From: Symsagittifera roscoffensis
Taxonomy: Eukaryota > Xenacoelomorpha > Acoela > Convolutidae
Reading direction: 5' to 3'
Assembly (NCBI RefSeq): GCF_963678635.1
Contig: NC_087062.1
Coordinates: forward strand, 36,112,052 to 36,176,051
Length of the DNA: 64,000 bases
Shown here one piece after another: positions 23,701 to 35,549 of the stretch. The position numbers were made by a program, and so were the translations under genes. The notes beneath the pieces are model-generated. The model did no database searches. It was given only the letters and a program-made list of their open reading frames with translations, and had not been told where the DNA came from. Positions within the stretch are counted from its first letter, which is position 1. Each line of letters opens with the position of its first letter.

Positions 23701-26700
23701 TTCAATTAGTTAGTTTATAGGTATCAATATTTTAATCAATATATCTCGTTTGTTAGGACAATTTCACAAAATTGCAATGCTGATCGAGATCAAAATAACA
23801 AAATGATGTTCGAAACGGTATCGAAAAATTTTGTAACTAATCTTGCGAAAAAATAATCCCCAAAGCGCACAACTTAATAAAATCCTAAATTAATTGTACT
23901 AATTTTAATACTGTATCACAAACGGCAACTGAAATCTTTTTTTTTTCAGTTCTTATACTCTAATTTGTTTATTAGATTTATCAATCAAGCCAATATGGCG
24001 TTTTGTTCCACGTGTTTCTAATTCAAATAATATCAAGATACTTACTAAATAATTTTTCAAAAACGCCTTTTTGGTTCATTTAAAACAAGAATTTTTTAAT
24101 TCAATTTTTTAAACATTCTTTCAACTAAAAGTTCAGAAAATATAATTTCTAAATTATCTTGACTAGATTATTGTTTTTTTGCGATGATTTTCTCAGCTAA
24201 CCTTATGTTTGAGAATGAGGTAAGCTTTTTCCTTTAGACAGTTTTTAGTGATGACCAAACTTTGTGAACAACATTGAAGACAGCAAAACAGGAGTTCGAC
24301 TTTGAAAAATTTTTTGATGTACATCTTCAATTGATAAATGGTTGAACAGCTTTGTTTTGAGACCCATCATTTCCGCAACAAAAATATTTTTCAACGCTTA
24401 GAGTCGTTGTCGTTTTTCAGAAAAACAAGATTTACAGCTATGTCGCTCTGCATTGACCTGTTGTTTAAGTTGATGCGGCTAAAAAACTGAGAATTTTTTT
24501 TAATTTAGGGCTGAGTTTGTAACCATTAACCAAAAATTACGCGAAGTCCACCGGATGAATTTATTCAACAATGTGTCAACGAAATTCTTCAAACCCCTCC
24601 AACATATTGTTACTATATTTGCTTGAAACTACACTGAAAAAGAATTGCCGCATTTTTTAAATATCTTTTTACATATTTTAAATTGATTCCCAAATAAGAC
24701 TTCCAACAGAGTTTTGGCATTTTGTTTTATCCCCGTCTGATGTATTTTCCCATCTAAAAAAAATTTTCTCGGTTGTTAGTAGGTGATGAAAGTTTTGACC
24801 CAAATTTGTCTGCAAAATTGATCATTTCAACGCTCGAGCTCAAAACTAAAACCCCTTTTGCAACAAACCATAATGCAATGAAAAATTTGGACAGTAAATT
24901 TTTCAGATTTATTATGTTTGCATAAACTTAGGTTTTCAACTAGAGGAGTTGAATTTGAAAACAAAAAATAAATGACTTTATGCGCAATTTTGACAAAAAA
25001 GTGGCTTCAATTTGCTATGCTAGAGAAGATTAGCATAAAGATAAAGCATTCACCAAATCACTTGCCATGATAATGATAGCGTTTGCGAACAAGCTGCAAC
25101 CTGACTTTTTGTTTCATTCCTACCACAGCGTGACCAATCTCGGCTGCGTTTCTGGTATCAGACGCAAAGTTTTAGACTGAGGTAAATTTTTTTGAGTAGC
25201 AGAAAAAGAGTGTAGTACAACAAAATGATTTAATTTGAATGTAGTGAAATAAGAGAAACATACTTTTTCAGCTTCAATAGTTTTCGATAGATCCTCAGCA
25301 ATCCGCAGAAACTAAATTTTGTAAACTATTCGCGGAACCTTTCCGAATATACATATTTCATATTGCGAAACTTTTTTCTGATTTGATATAAAAATTTGCC
25401 GACTATTTTGGGTAAGATTCTTTCTCTTTTTCGTTAAATTTTGAAGGAAACAAACTATGTAATAACTTGTAGGAGAGAAAGTGCCATTGGCTTGCTTGAA
25501 TACCGAAATTGACCAGATTGATTTTGCGAAGCTTTTGATTTTAAATAAGAAAATTAGCCATTAGCCTGAAACATTGACAATCATTGATTGGATAGACGGT
25601 CTGAATATACACCAATTACATCAAGTTGAATCTTTTGAAACGTCAAGTAACTTTTTTTGTATCACTATACTGAACATAGCTCAGTTTGCTTACAACTCAG
25701 TTCAGTTTACAATTTTTTGACTTCAACGCATTTGAAATTTTTTTTCTAATTACTCATTGAATCGTATGACCGTATATGAGCATTTGCTTTAAGAGTTAAT
25801 CGAAGTCGATATACTCTGTGTCCCCAATTCAAGTAGACTGCTAAGAATTTTGTTTCGTTTTTTGATGCGAGGGCAATGACAGGAAAATAAACCGATATGA
25901 AGTGAAACCGAAATATACGATATAGATAAAAAAAGCGAAGATTGCCCATTTTTGTGTCACTTCACTACATAATTTAATTAAGTTCGATGGATGCTTATCA
26001 GGGTTACTACAGTGGCAGTCGCAGTTCCAGAAGTGCATCCTCGCGTGACCAGTTCCACCAGATGAACAACGCCCTTACGAGGGCGCTCGTGTCACCTCAA
26101 CGCAGGCGCAACAGTTTCACATCTGTCTCTTCCCTCCAGCATCGTGGCGGTGGAGGACCAGGTGCTCCTTCACACTTCATACACACGTGGGTGATCTTAT
26201 TTAGACTCCGCTTTCAATGTATCTTCTACTATATAAAATTATGTCACAAAAAATCCATTTATAGCAAATGAATTGAGAGTGACAATTTTGAACCATTTTG
26301 ATCATAAGATTTTGACAAGAAAAAATGGCATTTTTTGACAAGTTCTCACTAAAAATTATACATATTGGCGCCGAAGGGCTTGTCAGATGAATCAAAACTG
26401 AACAGCCCCCCTCTCTCGGAACGCTATTAATCTCAACAGTTTTATCCTTGTAAAACCCTTATAAATCTATGGGCAGATTAAGGTGACAAGATAAGCAAAT
26501 TCATCTTATTAAATAAATCAAGTTGACAGCAGTTATAACAAAGAAAACTATAATCTATCATTTCATTCGGCTCTTTTCTTAACTGAAAAACGACCCTTCG
26601 TCAGTTTAATTGATCACACGAGCTCTGAAGCCGATGAAAATAGAAAATAGAAAATAGAAAATCATTTCTGCAAATAAACAAAAACAGCGACCGCCATCTA

Positions 26701-29700
26701 GCAGCTAGAAAATTTTATGACCGTTATAGCAATTTCTACTCAAAAATTAGCAATGAGCAATGACCTAAAATAAAATAGAAGCAATGTTGTTCACAGGAAT
26801 TGTTTGATCGAGGAGTGTTTGAAACTTTTGTTCAAGCTTTTTTTAGTTTTTTGACATCTTTGATTCGCAAGCTCCGTCGAAACCCTAAAGTGACGGCTTT
26901 CATGAACCAGAGGCAGTTTTTAACAGAAAAAAAGGCCAGAAAGGGTTTTACGGGGTTTTATTAGCGTTTTTTATTTGAAAAATAGCGTTTTCATCAGCGT
27001 TTTTAGTATATATTGGCGCCAAACAAGGTCGGATCATCTGAGATTTTCTCAAGGTTGGGGGATGTGGGTCTGGATTTTCAAGTTTTGAAAATTTAATCGA
27101 TTTTTTTAAGTCAAACAAATTGATTTTCCGAGCTCTCCCAAAGCCCATTTGGCCAAATTTTTGAAAAATTATTTAGTATTGGCTCGTCTTGATTAGACTT
27201 ATTGAGACGTGGAAATAAACTAATTCTATTTTCGGTTTGTCTTCATTTTGTTTTTGAATTTTGCTAAATCTAAGTTAGTATGGGCCTGCTCGAGACTCGT
27301 TTGGTTGCACCGGATTCGTTTAGGTCCGGGGTGACCTTTTCATGGAGTAATTTTGGATACGGTCCACCGTCTGTTGGTCACGCTATCTAATTTTAGGCCG
27401 AATAGATATGTGCAATTTCTTAGTCTAATACCGATCCTAATTAATCTTTCCTAGTCGCAATATATCTAGTAAATACTGGTATTCTTGCGAGGTTGGAGGA
27501 GAGGAAGAGCAGCTGCTTTCTAGGTTAAATTATTTCTTCTCTGGCTGAAACTATAAACAGTTTCACCTTTGCAAATTATCATAAGATTTAGTAATGGATC
27601 ATGATTGGTTATTTCTAAATATTTTACAGTGAAAATTATCAAAGAATACGCAAGTGCAGATATAAAATACTTAATTTAAACTGATTCCTTGATTAACTGT
27701 TTTCAAATAATAGGACTCGGGGAACATATGACAGCAGAGTGGACGTTGCCTTTCCCTCCAGACTGCACCAGTGGCCCCCCACCAGAGGCGACTCTCTCCA
27801 CAAGAATGCAATATCACCCAACCATGCTGAGATGAAAAGAGAGATGCAACAGATGGTCGACTCTGCATGTAGAAAGGTTGGCAGCTTCAACCGGTTCATC
27901 TTTTCTTTGGAAAAAGTCACGCCTCTCATCCATTTAATTTTGGTCTGACGCCGGTAAACTTGATTTTTTTAATACGCAGGTTAAGTGAGTAGCCGAACGG
28001 CCATATTTGATCTAGTTTATTAATATTTAAAAAATCTAAAATTTTTCAGCGTAATTTCCCAATTTTTATCGAATATTTCCCCGCAATTTGGTTCATCATT
28101 TTTTTGTTTAAGTAGATAAAAGGATCTTTTGAATGAAGTGAACTCTTTAGTTCTATACACTTGTGATATGATCAAATTCGTCGTCCGCAACGTTCGTTTA
28201 TAAAATATCCAAACCAATTCGCAAGTGATTATAGATGATTTGTATTTTTTTTTCAAGTTTGGCTACACTTCATTTTTATTGGCGAAAAGTATATTTTGCT
28301 GTTTGCTTGTTTTTCTTGGCATATTGTTGTTCCGACTTTCGAAACAAAAGTGCTCAGGGTGCGTTTTTTTCTTCAGACAAATTTCGACTTTTTAACTAGC
28401 CATTTTTGACGGAATTTTTTCATACCATTCAGAAGGTATTGTTGTCCTGAGCTTAAATTTGAAAAGATATTTCACCTGTGATCATTTTTCCTAAGGTTAT
28501 TGAGGTTTAAAGGTTGCCATTTTGGCCAATTTGGGACAATTAACATGCGATACATTTCGCCCTGATACGAGCAGTCTTGTTGTTCCGACTTTCGATACGA
28601 AAGTAACGGAATATTTGTGCTCGGGGTGGGTTTTTTTCTTCAGACAAAGTTCGACTTTTAACTAGCCATTTTTGACAGAATTTTTTTAATATCTTTCGAA
28701 AGGTATTGATGTCTTGAGCTCAAATTTGAAAAGATATTTTACCTGTGATCATTTTTCGTAAAGTTATGGGGGTTTAAAGATTGCCATTTTGGCAAATTTG
28801 GACAATTAACGCGCGATATATTTCGCGCTATTAACGCGTAAGCGGAGATTAAATCCGTCTTAGAAATCGTTCAAAATTGTACTTAATCCGTCTTAGAAAT
28901 CGTTCGAAATTGTACTTAATAATTTTTTGTACTTAATATGGCGTGTGGGGGATGAGTTTCATAGAAAAACTTTCAAATTTTAGAAAAAAAAAATTTTCAT
29001 TTTCTTTTATTACATTTGAAATGTTAATGATATTTATGTTATTACTGCTTCACAAACCTTAAAAGGCAATCGGAACCTTCAGTGCTTCGCCCTGATACGA
29101 GTTATCTTGTTTTTAATTGAAACATCTCGATAGCTACCTAGCTTTTCACTCATTTTTCCAGCCAAACATATATATATATATTAATTTGCTTCGAGCGCCA
29201 ACGAACTAATTGGTCGGAATTTTCTGCATTCCTTTGGGTTACTTTGTAAAATATAAAGTTGAGGTTTTCAGAAAGACTTTCAACTTAGTGTTCATGCAGT
29301 TTATACAGTACTCGATCAATCCAGTTTCGAACAAAAAAATTATGGGCACCACGATGATCAAACAAAATCTTAGCGTGGTCTCAAAATAAGACGTGTGTTA
29401 AAGTAAACACGATTTTAGAGACGTTGGTTGTGACATGAGAGATAACATTTTGAAACCAATTAAACAAGGGCCAAACTGTAATTTGCACGGTCTGAACGTA
29501 CAAAATAGGTACATGCAGCCTGAACAAAAAATCAGCCTCGATCCAGCAATAGCAGAGAACGCGCCGAATACAGCTTATCAAAAAGTTCAGTAAAGTGGTG
29601 CCGTATTTTGATCCACATCTTAAAAAAACTCTTTTATTGAAAAGGGATACAAGCTTGTTAGTTTTGTTAATTAGATGCGAGACGAGCTGCGGGCGGAGAT

Positions 29701-32700
29701 GAAGTCCGAAATTCGGAGTGTGAAGAATGGAAACCAACTACAGATTCAGGTATTTGGTTATTTTTGCATCGTTATACTCGGACAAGCTATTATTTTAATT
29801 TTAAACACTGTTGACAAAATGTTCGAAAAAGAACCAACTGCCGTTTAAGCTCATCATCTAACCTATAAGTGTCTAAAAATTGAAACAAAGTGTTATACGC
29901 AATTGTTTTTTTTTCAACCCGAAGAACGATTTATGGTACCATTATACCATTTTCCTGATAATAGTTTGGCTCTCTCGGTTTGACTTAAATATCTAATAAA
30001 CGCAATGCCCATGGCATACGCTAGCAGCAAACAAGAATAAAGGGGACCGGTAAAAAAAAGATAAAAATTAAGTGTTCGAAGACAATTATCGGACCTTTTA
30101 TCCTTTCTAACGTTGGTGTTCGCGGCTGAAAAATAGCTGAATCTGTTTGTTGAAATCGTAACTTTAAATATCTTAAGAGTGCAGTATACTCAAGTGTCAG
30201 CCCATCCAGTGTTGACCAAAAGTAGCTATTTTAATAATTTTCTCATAAACTTTTTAGAACTTTCGTCAAAATTAGGCGCTAAAATTGTTACACGATGGAG
30301 ATTTTTTCGTAAATTGTAGTTGTAAAGTGAGAAACTTTCAAGAAATTCTTTAAAAAAACTTCAGTTCCATATTTGTTTAAAAACTCTTAGCCCAAAAAAA
30401 ATCTAGGCTTTCTCAGAATACATTAACGGGTTATCAAGGGTCACATGGGGTTAATCGGAGGAAGTGAATTGTAACCTCTAACCTTGTGCAGTTAATTACA
30501 CGTTGCAAGAATTCTCATAAAATTAATTCTAAGCCCCATATACAAAACGTCCGAAGCTATGTGACATGACATGTTCACTGAAAGAAACAATGCTTGCTGA
30601 TAGAACTTCGCTTTGATAGTAACTAAAAAGGTAAGTCTCAGCTCTGCTGCTCTCATAGATTAAATTTGATCTAAATTTGTTCGTAAATAAAAAATGATCT
30701 TTAAATTGAAAGGTATGAGTAAACGGAAGGTTTATAACTGTTTTGAAGATAAACTGATTTTGAGGATATTATTTTTTATAAAACATTTCAACACTTTTTG
30801 CTCTTGCTATACTTGTGGGAAGATAGCTTAGGTCTCGATCTAATCTGGTATAGAACTTACAAAATTAGCAATTTGGACTTGACTTTTAAAATTAAATTTA
30901 ATCGTTCAGATCAGTTCTGTTCGAATTTTAAGTTAGAACAGAAATCTTATCTTAAAGGTGTCAACAAAATTAAGATTAGAAACATAACCATTATAAACTG
31001 GGTATTTTGTGAATTATAGGAGGATCCCACAACAAGCCAAAAGCAGGCTTGTCGAGGAATATGCAATACTGTTAATTTTTAATCTTCGTTGGTGCTCCAT
31101 ATTCCACAAAGAAAAACTTAAATCCTATAGTGCTCAAACTTGTTTAAGAAAACTAATTTTGTGGAAATTGCGACAAAGTTTGTGGAATCCGCAAACAAAT
31201 CACAAAATTTTCGTCTAAAAAATTGGGCTGTCGCGGAATTTCCAAGTGTGAGCAGTATCCAAAAATTGTAAATTGAGTCAGTAACTTATAAGCGAAATCC
31301 GCAAACTGTAAGCGAAATCTGAGTTTTGATATCGATTCCAGTAAAACATGATCTTACGTCTTTATATCAAATCCAGTGTTAGCTGCTGCAAACTATGCAC
31401 ATAGCTTCAGGATATCGAATGGAATGATTTTTATTTATACTGAAATTTGATATATTGGACAAAATCATTTTTGTCCGTACTGAGAGTTTAGTCAGTTTTT
31501 AGCCATTTTTAGCTGCTGGATATCTATACTGAGTTTTAGGATATCGGGTGGCTTAAAAAACGGTGTTTTGCAGAAGGAGGTCAACAGCAATTTCACTCCC
31601 TCACGCATTCAGCCGTGTACATTAGTTTAAAAAAGCAATTTTCTCGAAACAGACAGCTGTTTTGTTTCTTTTTGTAATTCAAACAAGACTGCTCGTATCA
31701 GGGCGAAGCCCTGAATGTTCCGACTGCCTTTTAAGGTTTATAGAGCAGTAATAACATTAAAAGATTAAATGTAATAAAAAAAATGAAAATTTTTTTTCTT
31801 CTAACATTTAAATTATTTTTTATGAAAATCATCTCCCACACGCCATATAAAGTACAAAAGAATAGATTTCGCTGCTTGTAACAAATCAATAATAGCAAAT
31901 AAGCTTCATTCAACCAATTTGGAACGATTTGTAAGACGGATTAACTCTCCGCTTACGCTTTAATAGCGCGAAATATATCGCGCGTTAATTGTCCCAAATT
32001 GGCCAAAATGGCAATCTTTAAACCCCCATTACTTTACGAAAAATAATCACAGGTGAAATATCTTTTCAAATTTGAGCTCAGGACAACAATACCTTTCGAA
32101 TGATATAAAAAAATTCCGTCAAAAATGGCTAGTTAAAAAGTCGAAATTTGTCTGAAGAAAAAAAAACCCACCCCGAGCACAAATATTCCGTTACTTTCGT
32201 ATCGAAAGTCGGAACAATTACAACACAGAGCTTTAAGTTTTTTTCCCACACCTTACAAATTTTGCTTGGAGGACACCTAAGCTTGGAGCAAAAAGTGCAC
32301 CTTCGTTACTTTTTTTTCAAAAAGAACAAAATCTTTAATATTAATTGTTGCACAAAAGGAATATGATTAAAACAGAGTTCAATTAACCGCTGTGACAATA
32401 TATTCATGTTTTTCAAAAATGTGAATAAATCAAATTCTAATTTTTTATAAAAATTTTTTAAAATTTGCTTGCGCTGTACAATGGATTTTTCTCGAACTGT
32501 TCTTTTCCCTCAGCGTTTTTACATATCCTGTTCTCAGTTTTTCAGAGGTCTTGGCGCTCTATTTCATAGACGTGTCTTATGCCTAAAGATAGAATAGTAT
32601 TATACTATCATCATTGTTTTCCGATTGAATGATACTTTTGTTCCGCTTTTCGAAGAAAGTTCGGAATGTTTAAGCTTGGGTGATTTTTTTCAGTCAATTT

Positions 32701-34695
32701 TCGACTTTTTAACAAAGCATTTTTTCCGCAGATATTTTTTATACCATCTGATAGTTGTATGGAGCTCGAATATAAAAATATATTTCACATGTGATCTTTT
32801 TTCACAAAGTTATAATAGTTTGAGTTTGGGACTTCTTTGATGAGTCTAATTAAAACTGCGATAAATAACGCGCGATAATATTTGTTCGATTGAAACGTAG
32901 CGGCTCATAACATCCTTCCAAACTGAACTGAGGCAAATAAATGGCTTTTAAAGGACTGCTTCTATATCAAGACGAAAATTTCGACTTCCCCTTATTTGGC
33001 CTCGAACCATTTTTACCCAAAATTTTAAGATAAACTATAAAGTCTTGTACAGCTAATTTCAAACGTAAAAGCTGCTTACTATTGAATAGAATGAATATGA
33101 CCATTATATATGACGTATTTTTCTTGTAACAAAATCATACGCATTTCATTCTAGTGCAAACATTAGTTTGGCAATCTGAAGGAATATTTCAGGATGGATA
33201 CCCATATGCTGTCGATTTTTGTAAATTCGTTCTGAATTGAAAGAATCATTCTGACAGATAAGGTCTCAATTATATCTTTGGTATTTTGCATAGTTTATTG
33301 GGCGATGAATTTAGGACATATACTTGTTTTTCCGACTTTCGGTACGAAAGTAACGGAATATTTGTGCTCGGGGTGGGTTTTTTTTTTCTTCAGACAAATT
33401 TCGACTTTTTAACTAGCCATTTTGACGGAATTTTTTTATATCATTCAAAAGATATTGTTGTCCTGAGCTTAAATTTGAAAAGATATTTCACCTTTGATCA
33501 TTTTTCGTGGAGTTATGAGGGTTTAAAGATTGCCATTTTGGTCATTTTGAGCAATTTGGGACAATTAACGCGCGATATAATTCGCGCTATTAACGCGTAA
33601 GCGGAGATTTAATCCGTCTTATAAATCGTTCCAAATTGATTGAAAGAAGCTTATTTGCCTTAATTGGTTTGTTACAAGGAGCTAAATCTATCTTTTTGTA
33701 CTTTATATGGCGTGTGGGGGGATGATTTTCATAAAAAACTTCAAATTTTAGAAAAAAAAGTTTCATTTTATTTTATTTCATTTAACTTTTTTATGCTATT
33801 ACTGCTGCTCCATAAACCTTAAAAGCAGTCGGAACATTCAGGGCTTCGCCCTGATACGAGCAGTCTTGTTAATGTTATAATACTTTGACTTTTTGTGAAC
33901 ATATCATAACAGTTTTTCAAATCAACAAAGCTTTTGATCAACCATAGAGGGCAGTCGGAATATTCAGGACAGAAATGTCTAGGGCACAAACATCTATGCG
34001 CCTTACAAGCATTCTTGTTACCGTTGTTTTTGAATTTTTCATTTAATTAGTTGTCGAAATGTGGGCAATTTTTAAGCTTGTCATTAAATAGTTCTCTTAA
34101 AGAGAGTCTTTTTTCTTCAACCCGAAGACTATCTCTACGCTGAAATCTTAAATACTTTCAAACCCATATGCCGATTTTACCCATCGTTGTTTTAAATTCT
34201 AGGAAAGCCAAAAAGCGAATCAAAAGGCAGCAGGTCTTCAATAGGGGCCTACGGTTTTTTTTTCATAAAGGGCTTTCAAATGAATAACTACTCAATTTCT
34301 TTTTGATAATTTGGAATAACTCAATTTATAATGCACAAAACCACGTCAAACTTTTCCAACTCAGACTAGAAGAACACAATAGTCCTATCAAAAAATAGCC
34401 TTTGGTGACCAGTTCGTTTTACAATGATCGGAAATGCACACAAATATTGAGACCAAAATGTCGTCTCGATTCAGTTTGAGATAATTTTTTATTTATGAAA
34501 TGGAGCTGAATTTTCTTCAATACTCCCCCTCTTCTTCTTTGAATCTCTTCTATCTTCTTTCTCCCTCACTCTTATTCTCTCCCGCTATTGTTCTCACATA
34601 TTCTCTCTCAGTTCTCAGTTTTTTTTCACTTTCTCTGTTATCTATAATCTCTCGGTCTATTTTTTATGGTTCTTCGTTTTTTCCTTTCCTTTACT

Positions 34696-34728
<33 letters not shown>

Positions 34729-35177
34729 TTCAATTTTTCTCCATGCAGTTTTTGAGTAGTTTTTTTTGTCTAAAAAGTTTTTTTTGGGAAATTAACCAAA
34801 CTAGAGCAATCAATTCAGCTTTAAGTTCTTTTTTGAAAATCTTTCTGTTTCATAAGTTATGCCCGACAAAAAAAAGTATGCAAAGGTGTAAAATTTGCTT
34901 TGCGAAAAATGTTACTCTAAAATTCGATAGTGCAGAATGGAAATCTTGAAACATTGCCGAACATAGTTATCGAATGACGAACGCACAAAAAAAGGACTTG
35001 AAAACTTAAATTTGTGTTTTTGTAATTTTGAGCATATTTGTTTAGGTCAGGGACAATTTAATTCAACTTCTGCTGGAAGAAAATTTGTTGCTGAATGGAT
35101 CGAAATGTCAGCCAAACCAAGCATCATCTGCCTCGAACTACTCATCCAGTGACATCCTGAAAAAATATGGTGCTAAC
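19085..35177 (+). CDS. Ser/Asn-rich coiled-coil protein gene, span with introns
   Basis: A plus-strand gene model of at least seven coding exons: 19085-20767, 20880-20955, 21491-21719, 25983-26186, 27714-27876, 29675-29749 and 35046-35177. The last four join with GT-AG borders and matching phase (2, 0, 0). The 20955/21491 join does not keep frame and the 21719/25983 join is uncertain, so the 5' and 3' halves could be separate transcripts. The predicted protein is cytosolic in type: a long disordered Ser/Asn-rich N-terminal part, then heptad-like charged helices, and no membrane segment near the C-terminus. I do not recognise the family. Confidence 0.55.
20880..20955 (+). CDS. Coiled-coil exon
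   Basis: Acceptor TTTCAG at 20874-20879, then an open frame SEDEQLRRIRRKVLRLENSL continuing to a donor ATAG|GTAAAG. Heptad-like spacing of Leu and Ile with basic residues suggests a coiled coil. It joins exon 1 in phase 0 and is the only open frame here. It leaves one base at its end, whereas the next exon needs two. Confidence 0.6.
21491..21719 (+). CDS. Coiled-coil and His-rich exon
   Basis: Preceded by a long pyrimidine tract and TTTTCAG. The frame gives KLSSKVSKLRDRTEALKREV, continuing as a charged helix to RRHQGLFSS. A Gly/Ser/Pro linker and a His/Tyr-rich patch (DHHYHQYHQ) follow. Donor GCG|GTAGGC at 21719, phase 0. Joining this frame to the preceding exon needs one extra base. Confidence 0.6.
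21740..25980. other. Intron-like AT-rich sequence
   Basis: 4.2 kb without a supportable exon. It contains the palindrome at 22117-22256; otherwise only short random frames. Confidence 0.5.
22117..22256. repeat. Near-perfect long palindrome
   Basis: The arm TCTATTTTTAAACACCATTT then CAATCCAAAACG (22130-22161) is repeated as its exact reverse complement at 22210-22242. A-rich and T-rich runs flank a central (AT)n bridge. The arms extend outward through the T7/A8 runs. It may be a two-ended foldback MITE. Confidence 0.9.
25983..26186 (+). CDS. Ser/Arg/Gly-rich exon
   Basis: The frame from the ATG at 25987 reads MDAYQGYYSGSRSSRSASSR and continues with a PQRRRNSFTSVSS site and a GGGGPGAPS turn. 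The Met may be internal or an alternative start. Possible acceptors are TTAATTAAG at 25982 or TATCAG at 26001; only the second is in phase with the exon at 21491-21719. The donor CAC|GTGGGT at 26186 leaves two bases and matches the next exon. Confidence 0.6.
26637..26663. repeat. (AAAATAG)n short tandem repeat
   Basis: Three to four copies of a 7-bp unit within the intron. Confidence 0.8.
26880..27180. mobile_element. hAT-type MITE remnant
   Basis: Keeps TAGTATATATTGGCGCC, a TTTAAGTCAAACAAATTGA box and CCGAGCTCTCCCAAAG of the family, with both ends eroded. Confidence 0.4.
27298..27500. repeat. Dispersed repeat D, uninterrupted copy
   Basis: Reverse-complement match to sequence on both sides of the array at 41692-42388: GGATACGGTCCACCGTCTG, CACGCTATCTAATTTTAGGC and TGGTATTCTTGCGAGG. 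In this copy the stretch ATCTAGTAAATACTGGTATTC is continuous, so it shows the unoccupied site. Confidence 0.75.
27714..27876 (+). CDS. Exon, start of C-terminal coiled coil
   Basis: Acceptor AATAATAG at 27713. Completing the codon left by 26186 gives TRGTYDSRVDVAFPSRLHQW, then a polar stretch, ending in EMKREMQQMVDSACRK. The final part is a charged helix. Donor AAAG|GTTGGC, phase 0. Other frames are closed. Confidence 0.65.
28327..28579 (+). mobile_element. HINE-like element 1 of a head-to-tail pair, internally deleted
   Basis: Begins TTGTTCCGACTTTCG and ends CCTGATACGAGCAGTCTTG. The middle jumps from ATACATTTCGC to CCTGATACG; the shared word TTCGC marks a deletion that removed the 3' half and one arm of the terminal hairpin. 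Confidence 0.6.
28580..29109 (+). mobile_element. HINE-like element 2 of the pair
   Basis: Starts immediately after the first element. The 5' subterminal palindrome ACTTTCGATACGAAAGT is intact at 28588-28604. The 3' end has GCTTCGCCCTGATACGA, then TTATCTTG. No coding frame. A 5' palindrome, a 3' hairpin and insertion in a T-rich site without clear target duplication fit non-autonomous Helitron2/Helentron elements. Confidence 0.6.
29675..29749 (+). CDS. Coiled-coil exon, 25 codons
   Basis: Bordered by AATTAG and CAG|GTATTTGG. Exactly 75 bases, phase 0 at both ends. It reads MRDELRAEMKSEIRSVKNGN and ends NQLQIQ, continuing the helix of the preceding exon in register. An open, in-phase, charged helix between good splice borders is strong evidence. 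Confidence 0.75.
31684..32217 (-). mobile_element. HINE-like element, full length, reverse orientation
   Basis: On the minus strand it runs from TTGTTCCGACTTTCGATACG to CAGGGCTTCGCCCTG, then ATACGAGCAGTCTTG. Terminal hairpin CAGGGC-TTC-GCCCTG and 5' palindrome are both intact. About 534 bp. Confidence 0.65.
32626..32960 (+). repeat. Diverged HINE-like copy
   Basis: TTTTGTTCCGCTTTTCGAAG, CAATTTTCGACTTTTTAAC and TTCACATGTGATC match the family loosely. It appears to be an older subfamily, with a relative at 15700-15945. Confidence 0.45.
33326..33868 (+). mobile_element. HINE-like element, full length
   Basis: About 543 bp, the same structure as 31684-32217: 5' palindrome around TTTCGGTACGAAAG, the AACGCGCGATATAATTCGCG box, 3' hairpin CAGGGCTTCGCCCTG and end CAGTCTTG followed by TT. 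No coding capacity. Confidence 0.65.
34500..34740. repeat. Pyrimidine-rich tract with (CT)n core
   Basis: Strong C+T bias on the plus strand with a pure (CT)n run at about 34703-34727. The 149-codon frame across it is low-complexity Ser/Leu/Phe and is not taken as a gene. The tract lies 300 bp upstream of the last exon. Confidence 0.85.
35046..35177 (+). CDS. Last coding exon with stop
   Basis: Acceptor TTGTTTAG at 35045, phase 0. It reads VRDNLIQLLLEENLLLNGSK, then a Ser-rich tail ending SSDILKKIWC and TAA at 35175-35177. The Leu-rich helix continues the coiled coil of the exon at 29675-29749. A candidate AATAAA lies near 35,560. Confidence 0.7.
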
Positions 35178-35353
35178 ATTACTTATGTCTAACATAACTG
35201 TTATCCTGCTCCAATCAAACTATAGCTTAATCATTTTAGTTGATAGAAAATATGGAAAACATCTTTTGTTTGGCGCAAACCAGTTCGCACAGCAAATTAC
35301 CGATGAAAAATTGTAAAAACAATGATCGCCATCAATGAATTCGCGCTAAACAT

Positions 35354-35541
35354 ACCGCAAAGTAGCAAATTTCTGCGCTGTATTAGCACTGATTCATAGC
35401 TGGAAAATTCGAACATTTTAGGAATGAATTAGCGATGAGTTTTTAACTTTTTCACCTATATAGCGAACATTAGCGCTGAATTAGCGCTGATTTAGCGATG
35501 ATTTTTTGATGATGAGTTAGCGATGAAATAGCGATGAGTTT
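35354..35541. repeat. Degenerate TAGCGATGA/TAGCGCTGA repeat
   Basis: At least six irregularly spaced copies of TTAGCG(A/C)TGA within 190 bp, immediately downstream of the coiled-coil gene. No coding frame. Confidence 0.7.
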
Positions 35542-35549
35542 TTTTTTTA

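Larger units (their letters stand above)
29750..35045. other. Long last intron, repeat-bearing
   Basis: No supportable exon in 5.3 kb. It holds HINE-like copies at 31684-32217, 32626-32960 and 33326-33868 and a pyrimidine-rich block at 34500-34740. Confidence 0.5.

Noticed and set aside
34500-34949. 149-codon plus-strand frame
   Set aside because: It is a Ser/Leu/Phe translation of a (CT)n pyrimidine tract; low-complexity artefact.
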